Shown in pieces: positions 54,466 through 63,508 of a stretch of DNA of 64,000 bases. Below the pieces are notes generated by a model that was given only the letters and a program-made list of their open reading frames with translations, searched no databases and was not told the origin of the DNA. This DNA comes from Bacillus sp. CH140a_4T (GTDB lineage: Bacteria; Bacillota; Bacilli; Bacillales; Bacillaceae_G). The translations under genes and the position numbers were made by a program. Numbering within the stretch: position 1 is the stretch's first letter; each line of letters starts with the position of its first letter. The stretch spans positions 272,048-336,047 of the forward strand of contig NZ_WBPF01000005.1 of the NCBI RefSeq assembly GCF_008923725.1, written 5' to 3'.

Positions 54466-55542
54466 TTAAGATAATTTATTTTTGAAACCTTTTAACTCAT
54501 CCATGAATCTATGGAATTCTGGAATATCCATTTGTTGTGCAGAATCTGATAATGCAACTGCTGGGTCTGGATGTACTTCAGCCATTACTGCATCTGCGCC
54601 AATTGCAAGTGCTGCTTTCGCTGTTGGTAATAATAAGTCTCTACGTCCAGTTGAATGCGTTACGTCAACGATTACTGGTAAATGTGTTTCTTTCTTTAAA
54701 ATCGGTACTGCTGAAATGTCTAATGTGTTACGTGTCGCTCTTTCGTATGTGCGGATACCACGCTCACATAGAATAATTTGGTCGTTACCCTGTGCAATGA
54801 TGTACTCAGCTGCGTTAATGAACTCATCAATTGTTGCTGCTAATCCACGTTTTAATAATACTGGCTTGTTAACTTTACCTACAGCTCGTAATAAATCGAA
54901 GTTTTGCATGTTACGTGCACCAACTTGAATTACATCAACGTAGTCTAATGCCATTTCAACATCGTTCGGATTTAAAATTTCACTAATGATCGCTAAGTCA
55001 AACTCATCTGCAACCTGGCGTAAAATTTGTAATCCTTCTACTCCTAAACCTTGGAAATCGTATGGAGATGTTCTTGGTTTGAAAGCACCACCGCGCATTA
55101 ATTTTAGACCTTGGTCTTTCATCGCTTGCCCTACTTGACGAACTTGCTCTAAGCTTTCTACCGCACAAGGTCCCATGATGAACGTTTGTGTTCCGTTTCC
55201 AATCAATTCACCTTTTACATTAACGATTGTGTTTTCTTGTTTCTTTTTACGTGATACTAGTAATGCTTTACGGTTATCATCTTCTTGTAATTCTAAGCTA
55301 GCTTTGAAGATTGTTTTGAAAATGTGTTGAACTGTTGACGTTTCGAATGGTCCTTCGTTATGCTCTGCGATCATATCAAGCACTTCACGCTCACGTACTG
55401 GATCAAATCGTTTCGTACCTTGTACTTGCTTCTGTTCCCCAATTTTTTGAACGATTTCACCACGTTTGTTTAAAAGGTGTAATAGTTGTAAGTTAATTTC
55501 ATCTACCTGTTTACGTAATTGATCTAATTCATGATTTGCCAT
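54466..55542 (-). CDS. aroF: DAHP synthase with N-terminal chorismate mutase
   Basis: 358 residues: AroQ-type chorismate mutase domain ([30 protein letters not shown], about 5-90), then a DAHP synthase beta-barrel with [26 protein letters not shown] and the C-terminal [15 protein letters not shown] and [12 protein letters not shown] motifs. Joins PEP and erythrose-4-phosphate, and converts chorismate to prephenate; the mutase domain also mediates feedback inhibition. Start is the ATG 8 nt after GAGGAGG; the longer in-frame version has none. Confidence 0.95.
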   Translation of the reverse strand: MANHELDQLRKQVDEINLQLLHLLNKRGEIVQKIGEQKQVQGTKRFDPVREREVLDMIAEHNEGPFETSTVQHIFKTIFKASLELQEDDNRKALLVSRKKKQENTIVNVKGELIGNGTQTFIMGPCAVESLEQVRQVGQAMKDQGLKLMRGGAFKPRTSPYDFQGLGVEGLQILRQVADEFDLAIISEILNPNDVEMALDYVDVIQVGARNMQNFDLLRAVGKVNKPVLLKRGLAATIDEFINAAEYIIAQGNDQIILCERGIRTYERATRNTLDISAVPILKKETHLPVIVDVTHSTGRRDLLLPTAKAALAIGADAVMAEVHPDPAVALSDSAQQMDIPEFHRFMDELKGFKNKLS

Positions 55543-55714
55543 TTGGAAATCCTCCTCTAATGTTTTAAAAGTATAGTAAGAGAATGAAAAATTCTCTATT
55601 TTCTGAACTGATAAATTATACAAATTTTAAGTGGAATCGATACCTCTTCTTATCTTAAACGAATATTTACTATAAGGACACTATCGACTAGATAAAAACC
55701 CACTTTTTTGTACA

Positions 55715-55985
55715 AAAAATCCCTACTGATCCAATCAGTAGGGACGATATTTATCGCGGTACCACCCTAGTTGTAGACTTCTTTCGTCTACCTCTCTTCA
55801 TTGTTAACGATCATCTGACCGTCTTTCCCTTCATAAAGACAATATTTATCTTTATTACGGAAAAGATGCTCTAGGACTGTAATTCGCTCTTGTTTTTGTA
55901 CTGGTTCACACCAACCACCAGCTCTCTGTTACAGGGAAACAACAACTACTGCTTTTCCTTTCAACGCATATATATTTAATTTTCA
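55715..55985 (-). promoter_or_regulatory. T-box riboswitch, tyrosine type, proximal to aroF
   Basis: Specifier GAATTACAG with UAC (plus GTA at 55880-55882), T-box GGGTGGTACCGCG (55755-55767), terminator TCCCTACTGAT/ATCAGTAGGGA (55720-55744) with U run. The second of a tandem pair, about 170 bp before aroF. Confidence 0.92.
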
Positions 55986-56003
55986 AGTTGGACCACTAAA
56001 ATA

Positions 56004-56275
56004 CAAAAAGTCCCTACTGAATAAATCAGTAGGGACGATATTTATCGCGGTACCACCCTAGTTGTAGACTAACTTTCCGTCTACCTCTCTTCACTGTTAA
56101 CGATCAATTGACCGCTTTTTCTTCATAAAGACGAAACTATCTTTACTACGAAAAAGATGCTCCAAGACTGTAATTCATGATTATCCCTGTACTGGTTCAC
56201 ACCAACCACCAGCTCTCTGCTACAGTAAGACTAACCACTACTGTGATCTCTTCATTGCACTTTGTTTATTCAAAT
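56004..56275 (-). promoter_or_regulatory. T-box riboswitch, tyrosine type, distal to aroF
   Basis: Specifier UAC (plus GTA at 56170-56172), T-box GGGTGGTACCGCG (56046-56058), terminator GTCCCTACTGA/TCAGTAGGGAC (56010-56036) with U run. First of the pair to be transcribed, starting just after the sigma-A promoter. Confidence 0.92.
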
Positions 56276-56304
56276 GTTTTTGAAATTGAATAAGTATGAT
56301 TCGT

Positions 56305-56334
56305 ATTATAGAACGCTTTTCAAAACACTGTCAA
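56305..56334 (-). promoter_or_regulatory. Sigma-A promoter of the aro operon
   Basis: Consensus TTGACA, 18 bp, consensus TATAAT on the leftward strand, about 30 bp before the first T-box and just past the end of the SIR2 gene. Confidence 0.9.
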
Positions 56335-56371
56335 CAACTTTTTATATATTTTTTAAAATTCCACTTCCGTC

Positions 56372-59300
56372 CTACATTTCTTCTTGTAAATTCTCCATAA
56401 CAATTCCGATGCGAATTATCTCATTATCTATTGCATTTAATACATATTTTTCTACTCCATACTGGATTAATATTTCTTTTATTTGAATAATTTCAGTTTC
56501 AAGTAAATCGGCTTCCTGAAGCGTTTGTAATAAAGTAAAAAATACATTTGCATACAATTTTTTATACATTTTTATACTCTCTGTCTTTTCAAGTATTTCA
56601 TTAAACAACTGTTTTAACTCCGTTTGATTCCCTTTTCCAATCACATCTGAAAATGTTTTTATTATAGATAATCCTCTTTCTGCTATTTCATCCATAAATA
56701 AAATAATACGCAAAAGCATTACATATTCTCTAGCTGTGATTTCACCCATTTTCGGTCGCTCTCGCAAAAATACACTGAGCCAAGATGTCCAAAATTTTTG
56801 TTGTTCTTTTGCACTTAGCGTTTTGACGTAATAGCATAAAAACTGCATAAATTTAATTTTATTTTCTTCATTTTCTTGTATAAGTAACGGGGATAACCAA
56901 TCTGTTTTTTGCTCCCAATATAGTACACATTTAATAAATACAAAACTAAGCCATTTCAAGAAAGCTTCCCTCGTATGTGGATGTAATACTTCCAAATGTT
57001 CTACCGCATATTTAATAAATCGCTTCATCTCTGTAAATAAAGGTAAATTGATTTGCGTGTAACATAAGCCTGCCCATGCATATTTCGTAATCTCATTTTC
57101 CTTCTTTAAATCTAAATACGGTAACAAATATTTTCGGCACCATTGCTTCTCAATGTGATTAAGAAATGTAATATCTGCTACTAAACGAGCTAACATGTAA
57201 TTTGTCCGCTCTGAACTAACTCTTACTTGTTCTTCAAATAAAAATAAATATTCATACACGTTACGATCGTATAAATGATCATATGATAACAGTTTTAATA
57301 ATACAGCTGTCATTTTCCCAACAGGATGCTGGATCGATTCATTGTAAAAATCTTGTTTTCCAAGCTTAAAATCTGTATCGCTTTTCATTACTTGAGGGAA
57401 TACTGAAAAAGCAAACCGTTTCACATTACGTATGCTATTTTCCTCTAACTCTTCTAATCGATTACTAATTTCATATAAAAAGCTACTAATTAACCAATGA
57501 AAAGCAGTATTTCTAACAAATTTCTGTAATAGCGGAATAACTTTTTGAATTTGTTCATTTGTCAGTACTCGGTTATTTCGCCATTCTCTAATACAAACAA
57601 ACCATACTTCATTACTTATTTCGTGCATGCTAACTAATTGGTAAGCAAATGAAATACTCCATTCTGTATTCAGTTTACATGCTTTCGATAACATCTCTAA
57701 AAAATGGCGTTGTTCAAAAACTCCGTCTTGAGAAAATTGCCGAACTTGTTTCATAATTTCATCGTCTTTCAGATGTAATAATCCATCAGCAGTTACATTA
57801 CAAGTAATACTTTGTTCTGTGGTTTCTTTCTTTTGTACACTGTATCGCTCAGAATGAAAGTGAGGATGCTTTTGCTTCATTAGCTCATAACCTTTTGCTG
57901 TAGATGGACTATTTGGATCACAAGTGAATAATAAATCTAATACTAAGCAAACATCAAATGCCCTCTCCTCTGCAAGGTCTTTCAGTACAATTTGAATGAC
58001 TTCTTCCTTTGTTTTTTCTAAAGAAGATGCGAAATGATTTTTTATAAGTTGAAAAACTTCGTGTTTATACGTGACATCTAAAAGAAGTCCTTCCTGTAAC
58101 AACCATTTCATTTTCTCATCAGCGCTAAAGAATATATTTTTATTCATCGCATCAATTGCAATTCGATGTTGCAGTATGCTGTTTGCTTCTATCATTTCTG
58201 TAATATAATAATTTGCTTTTTTCTCATTGTTTTCACATAAATAAGCTAAACACTCTTTTACAATTTGAATTAAAAATGTAAGATCATTTTGCTGAAACTC
58301 TTTTTCTACATTTTCTTTATCCTTTTTTTTCAATGCCGTTTGTCTTAATGATAACATTCGCATCTTCTCTATTCCCATCATCATAATTGGTACGGCGTAA
58401 TAGGAAATATGCGGTTTCATCTTCTCATTCCAAATTTGCTCCACATAAGAAAATGTAGACACTGGTAATCGACTCGATTCCTCAAGTTCTATTGATTCTT
58501 GCGTGTCATTTCCCCATTTTCTCTCCCGCTTCAACTTAAGCTTTCCATCCAAAATAAACGTTAGTAATAATAAAGCAATTTCTTTATGCTCAGGAAAAGA
58601 ACATTTTTGCAGTAAATAAGAAATTTTTTCAATTGATTTACTACCTTTTTCAGCTGTTTCTAATAAAAGAAGTGTCCATCTTGCAAACAATAACGGGTTC
58701 ATTTTAATTTTCGTTTCGTTTAGGTAGCTACAAATTGTTCTCCATAATAACGGAGATAGTTTAGAATGATTTTTAAAAATTAATTGAAATAATTCTTTTT
58801 GATGACTAAAAAGAAATTGTTCCACTAACCATTCCGCAAGTAGTTCATCTACTTCATTATCGTTTGATGTAACTAAAAATAAATTTTGTAATTTCCCTTC
58901 TGCTTCAAGCCATTCCACCCATTCATAATCATGAGCAAATTCAACAAAGTAACGGACTGTTTCAATTTTTTTTATGGATTGTTTTATGTATGATAATTGT
59001 TCCTGCTCTACTGACGGCGGAACTGTTACTATGTCACGAATTCGCATTCGTTTTGTAATATAATTATCGCCCATTAATTCCGCCCATCGCTTCACTGCTT
59101 TAACGAGAGATTGATGATTATTTCCTTTATTCGGATACACAATCGGTCGTATTCCTAAATGCTCCCAATGGTACGTATTTTCCCCTTGTGCAACAAAGGC
59201 AAAACGCCTTGTACTTGGTGGTAAACCAGTAGCTAAATATTTCATTACCGGGTCATTATGGCTATATCCAACGAATAAAACGGTATAATTCGAGAATAAA

Positions 59301-59851
59301 TCAACTAAAAATCTTCTTGCCCATCCTTCCGTCAAGTAAGCCCTTCCAAAATCACCATCTGTTAAAATTAATGCTTCTTTCTCTTGTTCTATATTGCCAT
59401 GTATGTAAGCGAGTCCCTTAAACGCTCTACCTGTAGGTAACGCAGGTGCATAATATACGTTTAATTCTCTATTCATTTCTTTCATCGCAGTTGTAAAATG
59501 TCGATCAAAATTTGTCGTTACAATGCGGACGTCTGTATCTAAAGGAAACAACCTTGGAATCGCATAATGAAGCGGATTCGGCTTTGACTTTTCATTATGA
59601 ACTAAACCTCTTGCAACTTGATGTACATCTTTTGTTTTCGCAATTTTACCAAGATAATAATCATGAGGTTCTGTTATTTCACGCGTTTCTACATATAAGG
59701 TTTTCGCAATTTCGTCAACTAGATCATCAAAATTCGGTAAGTTTGATTTCCCTTTCATAGAAACTCCCGCTCCAACAAATAGTACTAACTTTCCTTGTTC
59801 AAGATGATCGATTAACTCATCTGGAATTTCTACTTCTGAAGTAATCCACAC
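56372..59851 (-). CDS. SIR2-domain protein with long helical C-terminus (defence-associated sirtuin-like)
   Basis: 1159 residues. N-terminal SIR2-like domain: FVGAGVS (25-31), a TTNFD with the catalytic-type Asn at 114, YIHGN with His 151, FVGYSHNDPVM (193-203). The remaining about 850 residues are all-helical and repeat-like, with no other known domain. This is the architecture of defence-associated sirtuins (DSR), whose SIR2 domain hydrolyses NAD+ when the C-terminus senses a phage protein. No partner gene is attached: a DUF2512 gene diverges upstream. GTG start after AAGGGGG. Function is by architecture only. Confidence 0.75.
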   Translation of the reverse strand: MWITSEVEIPDELIDHLEQGKLVLFVGAGVSMKGKSNLPNFDDLVDEIAKTLYVETREITEPHDYYLGKIAKTKDVHQVARGLVHNEKSKPNPLHYAIPRLFPLDTDVRIVTTNFDRHFTTAMKEMNRELNVYYAPALPTGRAFKGLAYIHGNIEQEKEALILTDGDFGRAYLTEGWARRFLVDLFSNYTVLFVGYSHNDPVMKYLATGLPPSTRRFAFVAQGENTYHWEHLGIRPIVYPNKGNNHQSLVKAVKRWAELMGDNYITKRMRIRDIVTVPPSVEQEQLSYIKQSIKKIETVRYFVEFAHDYEWVEWLEAEGKLQNLFLVTSNDNEVDELLAEWLVEQFLFSHQKELFQLIFKNHSKLSPLLWRTICSYLNETKIKMNPLLFARWTLLLLETAEKGSKSIEKISYLLQKCSFPEHKEIALLLLTFILDGKLKLKRERKWGNDTQESIELEESSRLPVSTFSYVEQIWNEKMKPHISYYAVPIMMMGIEKMRMLSLRQTALKKKDKENVEKEFQQNDLTFLIQIVKECLAYLCENNEKKANYYITEMIEANSILQHRIAIDAMNKNIFFSADEKMKWLLQEGLLLDVTYKHEVFQLIKNHFASSLEKTKEEVIQIVLKDLAEERAFDVCLVLDLLFTCDPNSPSTAKGYELMKQKHPHFHSERYSVQKKETTEQSITCNVTADGLLHLKDDEIMKQVRQFSQDGVFEQRHFLEMLSKACKLNTEWSISFAYQLVSMHEISNEVWFVCIREWRNNRVLTNEQIQKVIPLLQKFVRNTAFHWLISSFLYEISNRLEELEENSIRNVKRFAFSVFPQVMKSDTDFKLGKQDFYNESIQHPVGKMTAVLLKLLSYDHLYDRNVYEYLFLFEEQVRVSSERTNYMLARLVADITFLNHIEKQWCRKYLLPYLDLKKENEITKYAWAGLCYTQINLPLFTEMKRFIKYAVEHLEVLHPHTREAFLKWLSFVFIKCVLYWEQKTDWLSPLLIQENEENKIKFMQFLCYYVKTLSAKEQQKFWTSWLSVFLRERPKMGEITAREYVMLLRIILFMDEIAERGLSIIKTFSDVIGKGNQTELKQLFNEILEKTESIKMYKKLYANVFFTLLQTLQEADLLETEIIQIKEILIQYGVEKYVLNAIDNEIIRIGIVMENLQEEM

Positions 59852-60032
59852 CTAGGATTCCCCCTTACCTAAAAATGTCATATACTCTCATTTTACTATA
59901 ACATTTTTTCTTTATTTTTATAATATTTAGACTACAATTCAAACATGAAAAAGTTTTATGTAAATAAATCCGTAATAATGTATGAACTCCTGAATTTATT
60001 GCAAAACTATGTATAAATCGGAGGTGTAAATA

Positions 60033-60476
60033 TTGAATGATTTTACTGTAGTACTTATCAAGTTTATATCGTGCGTTATCGCATTTAGTATTGGACTCGC
60101 TTTATTTTTCCCTGCAACGTTCGTCCAAATTATTTCATTCAGTCTTTTTGTTACAATCGTATCCTATATGTTCGTTGATAAAATCATATTAAACCGAATA
60201 GGCAATACTGGTGCCATTATGTCGGATTTCTTACTAACGTATTTAAGCGTATGGATTTTCGGTAATATTTTATTAGACAATTATATGCAAATTGCATGGG
60301 GTAGCATCCTTTCTGCCATTGTCTTTACATTATCTGAAGTAATCGTTCATCGCTTCTCTAACTCACACACAAGGCACAACAATGATAACATTCATATTAA
60401 TCGCCGCTTTGCATATGGTACGGAATTTGCTGAAGAGCAGAATATATTGGATAAAGATAAGAATAAGAAGAAATGA
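60033..60476 (+). CDS. YndM family protein (DUF2512)
   Basis: 147 residues, four membrane segments (about residues 5-27, 30-46, 62-82, 87-106) and a hydrophilic tail ending in DKDKNKKK. The family is sporadic in bacilli, with unknown function; often under stress control. TTG start 8 nt after CGGAGGTG. Divergent from the SIR2 gene, sharing a 181-bp gap. Confidence 0.8.
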   Translation: MNDFTVVLIKFISCVIAFSIGLALFFPATFVQIISFSLFVTIVSYMFVDKIILNRIGNTGAIMSDFLLTYLSVWIFGNILLDNYMQIAWGSILSAIVFTLSEVIVHRFSNSHTRHNNDNIHINRRFAYGTEFAEEQNILDKDKNKKK

Positions 60477-60487
60477 CATTTTGATGC

Positions 60488-60524
60488 AGGAGCGCCCTTT
60501 TTAATTATGTGGTGCTCCTTTTTT
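60488..60524 (+). terminator. Intrinsic terminator
   Basis: Stem AGGAGCGCC/GGTGCTCCT with one G-U pair, then six T. A second hairpin without a T run (ATAAGAACGAT/ATCGTTCTTAT, 60551-60583) follows. Confidence 0.75.
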
Positions 60525-60591
60525 ATGTATTCATTATGGTACGTGAAATTATAAGAACGATGTTTTCAAGATATCGTTCTTATAATAAAAA

Positions 60592-60614
60592 ACTGCCTCT
60601 TATTTAGAGGCAGT
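60592..60614 (-). terminator. Terminator of the GNAT-isochorismatase gene
   Basis: 9-bp stem ACTGCCTCT/AGAGGCAGT overlapping the stop codon, leftward U run. Confidence 0.8.
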
Positions 60615-61679
60615 CACTTTCAAATCTTTTAACGCAACAACATTAGCAAACGCTCCAAACACTACATTATGATGCTTTACAATGTCTTCCGCACGTAACA
60701 CGTCTGTATGAAACGTACTATGTGCATCACTCACTAACGTTACTTTATACCCTTCACTAAACGCTCTTCGCGTTGTCGTATCCACACAGTACTCTGTTTG
60801 CATTCCTGAAATAATAACGTGTTCAATGCCTTTTTCTTGTAATACTTCATTTAAGTTCGTCTTATAGAATGAATCTGGCGTCGTCTTTTCAATGATACTG
60901 TCCCCTTCTTGCGGGGCAATTGCCTCATGCACTTTCCAACCAGCTGTACCTTTTTCTAACGGATGATCTTTTGGCCCGTTATGCTGTACAAAAATAACTG
61001 GAATATCATTTGAACGACATTCCCCAATAAGCTCTTGCAATATTTCTAAAAACTTTTCCCCATTATGTACTGGCATTCCTGCTGTATACATACCTGCTTG
61101 CACATCAATTACTATTAAAGCTTTTTTCATTTCGCGCAGCTCCCTTTGTTTGTATTCTATCGTCCAACAATCTTCTAATTTCCCCTCATGCAGCTCATGT
61201 TCCTTTAATATCTTCACCTTTTTAAATCCGCATTTTTCATAACATTTTATCGCACGCCCATTATTTACTTTCGGATCCATTGCGATTGCTTCTGCTCCCG
61301 TGTTCTCCATAATATATGTAATTGCTGCCTGAACGAGTTTCGTTCCAATTCCTTTTTCCCAATAATTCGGCTCACCGATAAATTGATCCATTCCCCATAC
61401 ATTTTGAGATTCTTCATAGCCATATAATGCTTTCCACTCAGAATCAACTGGATACATTTGAATATAACCAATTGGCATATTATCAAACTCTATTAAGCAT
61501 CTTTTTTCATGACTATTTGGATTATGTATAAAATGATCGAGTACCATCTCTACAGATTGCGGATTATCTCGCCCTTCGTAATACCGTAAGACTTCTGGGT
61601 CAGTTAACCATTTTGAAATGATCTGTGCATCCTCTTCTTTTACGTACCGTACCGATACATTATCTTTTTGAAATAACAT
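60600..61679 (-). CDS. GNAT acetyltransferase fused to isochorismatase-family hydrolase
   Basis: 359 residues. Residues 1-180 are a RimJ/AAC(6')-type GNAT (VWGMDQFIGEPNYWEKGIGTKLVQAAI, then NNGRAIKCYEKCGFKKVK). Residues 183-359 are an isochorismatase-like cysteine hydrolase: Asp in LIVIDVQ, GTAGWKVHEAI, and the nucleophile Cys in TEYCVDTTTRRAF. An internal ATG (MKKALIVIDVQ) has a weak AGGGAG 12 nt upstream, so the hydrolase might also be made alone. The acceptor and substrate are unknown. Confidence 0.8.
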   Translation of the reverse strand: MLFQKDNVSVRYVKEEDAQIISKWLTDPEVLRYYEGRDNPQSVEMVLDHFIHNPNSHEKRCLIEFDNMPIGYIQMYPVDSEWKALYGYEESQNVWGMDQFIGEPNYWEKGIGTKLVQAAITYIMENTGAEAIAMDPKVNNGRAIKCYEKCGFKKVKILKEHELHEGKLEDCWTIEYKQRELREMKKALIVIDVQAGMYTAGMPVHNGEKFLEILQELIGECRSNDIPVIFVQHNGPKDHPLEKGTAGWKVHEAIAPQEGDSIIEKTTPDSFYKTNLNEVLQEKGIEHVIISGMQTEYCVDTTTRRAFSEGYKVTLVSDAHSTFHTDVLRAEDIVKHHNVVFGAFANVVALKDLKVTASK

Positions 61680-61692
61680 AGAATACCTCTTT

Positions 61693-61998
61693 TTAATTTT
61701 TTATATTTTTCCTTGTTGTGAAATCTTTCATTGCACCTATTAGTGCATATGGTAACAATGTAACCGCAAAAAGAGCAGTAAACATATTAAAATGAGGGAT
61801 TTCATATGGAGTGAACCATTCCGTAAAAAATTTGGAATGTAAAATTCTACTTAAAAATTCCCCACTTGGTTTAAAATTTGGTGCCCATCCAGTAACCTCA
61901 CAAATAATAAACAACAATTGAACAATAATAAATGCCCCTAGATAGCGAAACCATGTCCGTTTCAAAATCGACTGCGCCTTATTTAATTTATGTTCCAT
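61693..61998 (-). CDS. YfzA-like membrane protein
   Basis: 101 residues, two membrane segments (about 18-36 and 70-90), with a hydrophilic loop GWAPNFKPSGEFLSRILHS. Resembles the YfzA family of small B. cereus-group membrane proteins of unknown function. 14 nt upstream of the fused acetyltransferase gene. Confidence 0.6.
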   Translation of the reverse strand: MEHKLNKAQSILKRTWFRYLGAFIIVQLLFIICEVTGWAPNFKPSGEFLSRILHSKFFTEWFTPYEIPHFNMFTALFAVTLLPYALIGAMKDFTTRKNIKN

Positions 61999-62098
61999 CT
62001 AGCTCCCACCTTTTTACTTCCACCCTATTAATTATACACTTTCCACAGTTTATTTGTTAAAATTTTCTATATGATCATTCGTGCTGGGGGAATACATT

Positions 62099-62623
62099 AT
62101 GTCTAATCCTATTCTAAAATCAACATTAATCATTCTTAGAGGAAACTCCGCAAGTGGTAAAACAACAATCGCAAAGCAACTACAAGAACATTTCGGACAA
62201 GATACACTTTTCGTATCACAGGATGTTGTACGTAGAGATATGCTGAAAGTAGACGACACGATGGGGAATTTATCACATGATTTACTATTTGAAATTACAA
62301 AGTACGGAAAAGGAAAATGTGAATTTGTTATTTTAGAAGGCATTTTAAACAGTCATAGATACGGTGATATGCTGAAAGAATTAATACATTTTTTTGAAGG
62401 AAACGCGTATACATATTACTTTGATTTATTGTTAAAAGAAACGATTCGACGACACAATACAAGAGAAAAGCGCCATGAATTTGGTGAAGATTCCCTAGAA
62501 AAATGGTATAATCCGCACGATACAATTGAAGTTGCTAGAGAAACTATTTTTACAGATACCTTCACGCAAAAAGATATATTTAATGCGATTCTTACTAATG
62601 TTGCGATCGAAAAACAAGACTAA
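62099..62623 (+). CDS. P-loop kinase-like protein
   Basis: 174 residues: Walker A RGNSASGKTTIAKQL (about 12-26), DVVRRDML, LEGIL, then FDLLLKETIRRHNTREKRHEFGEDSLEKWY, a lid region typical of uridine/zeta-toxin-like small-molecule kinases. ATG after GCTGGGGGAAT. Could be a phosphotransferase for an antibiotic or nucleoside; no antitoxin gene is next to it. Confidence 0.75.
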   Translation: MSNPILKSTLIILRGNSASGKTTIAKQLQEHFGQDTLFVSQDVVRRDMLKVDDTMGNLSHDLLFEITKYGKGKCEFVILEGILNSHRYGDMLKELIHFFEGNAYTYYFDLLLKETIRRHNTREKRHEFGEDSLEKWYNPHDTIEVARETIFTDTFTQKDIFNAILTNVAIEKQD

Positions 62624-62641
62624 CATAATATGTTAGTCTTG
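62615..62641. terminator. Bidirectional hairpin
   Basis: 11-bp perfect stem CAAGACTAACA/TGTTAGTCTTG between convergent genes. Confidence 0.7.
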
Positions 62642-63316
62642 TTATGTATTTTGTATTTCAGTTTTTATAATTGAACAATCTTTACATAAATAATAGTATA
62701 TATTCATTTCCCCAAACTGGAAATCAACTACTGAAATAAGTCCACGTTCCTCAATATCTTGTGTAATTGTGGCAACATACTTCATATCTTTAGAACAAGT
62801 TGGACACTCCAAATTCTCTGGAAGATCATCATATAATGGTGCCCCTAATAATCTACATACATATTCAGAACCGAACAAGTCGAAAGCTTCCCAGTAACTA
62901 TCTTCATCAGTAGGTATATCTCCATTTTTCATATTTATAAGCTTTACCGTCGTTCTTGGTAATGAAACTGGTAACTTATATTCCTTTTCCATTATCCATT
63001 CTTCTGTATTTTGCTGCTGTATGATTTGAACTGTTTTACCTCCATCACTTAACTGAAAATATTGCGGTTCCCACACCATCGCGCAGTTCAAACATGAAAC
63101 GAATGGTAAAATATTTAGTTCATTACTTTTAAGTTCAGCAAGTCTCCCATCTTTTAAATCAAAACAGAGAATTTGATGCATCTTCTCACTACATAACTTA
63201 CATACTGGCAAATTGCAATCTTCACCACCAAAGTAATGATTATAGGAATCTTTCCCTTCAATTACTCTATACCCTTTCAACTCATTGCAATGTGCGCCAT
63301 ATAATTTTGTTGTCAT
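62642..63316 (-). CDS. Hypothetical Cys-rich protein, 224 residues
   Basis: Contains several CxxC pairs (CKLC near 39, CLNC near 77, CPTC near 170, CKDC near 213), suggesting two zinc sites. Some regions (LPVSLPRTTVKL and YEDDSYWEAFD-like) recall the DUF1963/YwqG family, but not convincingly. No signal peptide. Start after AGGATAG. Confidence 0.55.
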   Translation of the reverse strand: MTTKLYGAHCNELKGYRVIEGKDSYNHYFGGEDCNLPVCKLCSEKMHQILCFDLKDGRLAELKSNELNILPFVSCLNCAMVWEPQYFQLSDGGKTVQIIQQQNTEEWIMEKEYKLPVSLPRTTVKLINMKNGDIPTDEDSYWEAFDLFGSEYVCRLLGAPLYDDLPENLECPTCSKDMKYVATITQDIEERGLISVVDFQFGEMNIYYYLCKDCSIIKTEIQNT

Positions 63317-63458
63317 ATTCTATCCTCGCTTTATATAAATCTGATCCACTTCATTATAAAAAAATTAACACTAGAATACACCTATCCTTTAAACTTAATT
63401 ACACTATTACGAGTGAAAGTGCATAGTCTTTCAATCAATCATATTCACTCAAAAATAA

Positions 63459-63487
63459 AAGCCAGTCTCAATAAAGAGAACTGACTT
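63459..63487 (-). terminator. Terminator of the 3D-domain gene
   Basis: Stem AAGCCAGTCTC / GAGAACTGACTT with one bulge, then leftward U-rich sequence. Confidence 0.6.
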
Positions 63488-63508
63488 ATTTCTATATAAC
63501 TATATTTA

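Noticed and set aside
59945-60022. A 25-residue ORF (MKKFYVNKSV...) between the SIR2 and DUF2512 genes, possible antitoxin
   Set aside because: No ribosome site before its ATG, and it overlaps the likely promoter and ribosome site region of the DUF2512 gene. Nothing supports it as a partner of the SIR2 protein.
62081-62623. P-loop kinase as zeta toxin of a type II toxin-antitoxin system
   Set aside because: The Walker A and lid fit, but there is no small epsilon-like antitoxin gene next to it; single small kinases of this type are common in bacilli.
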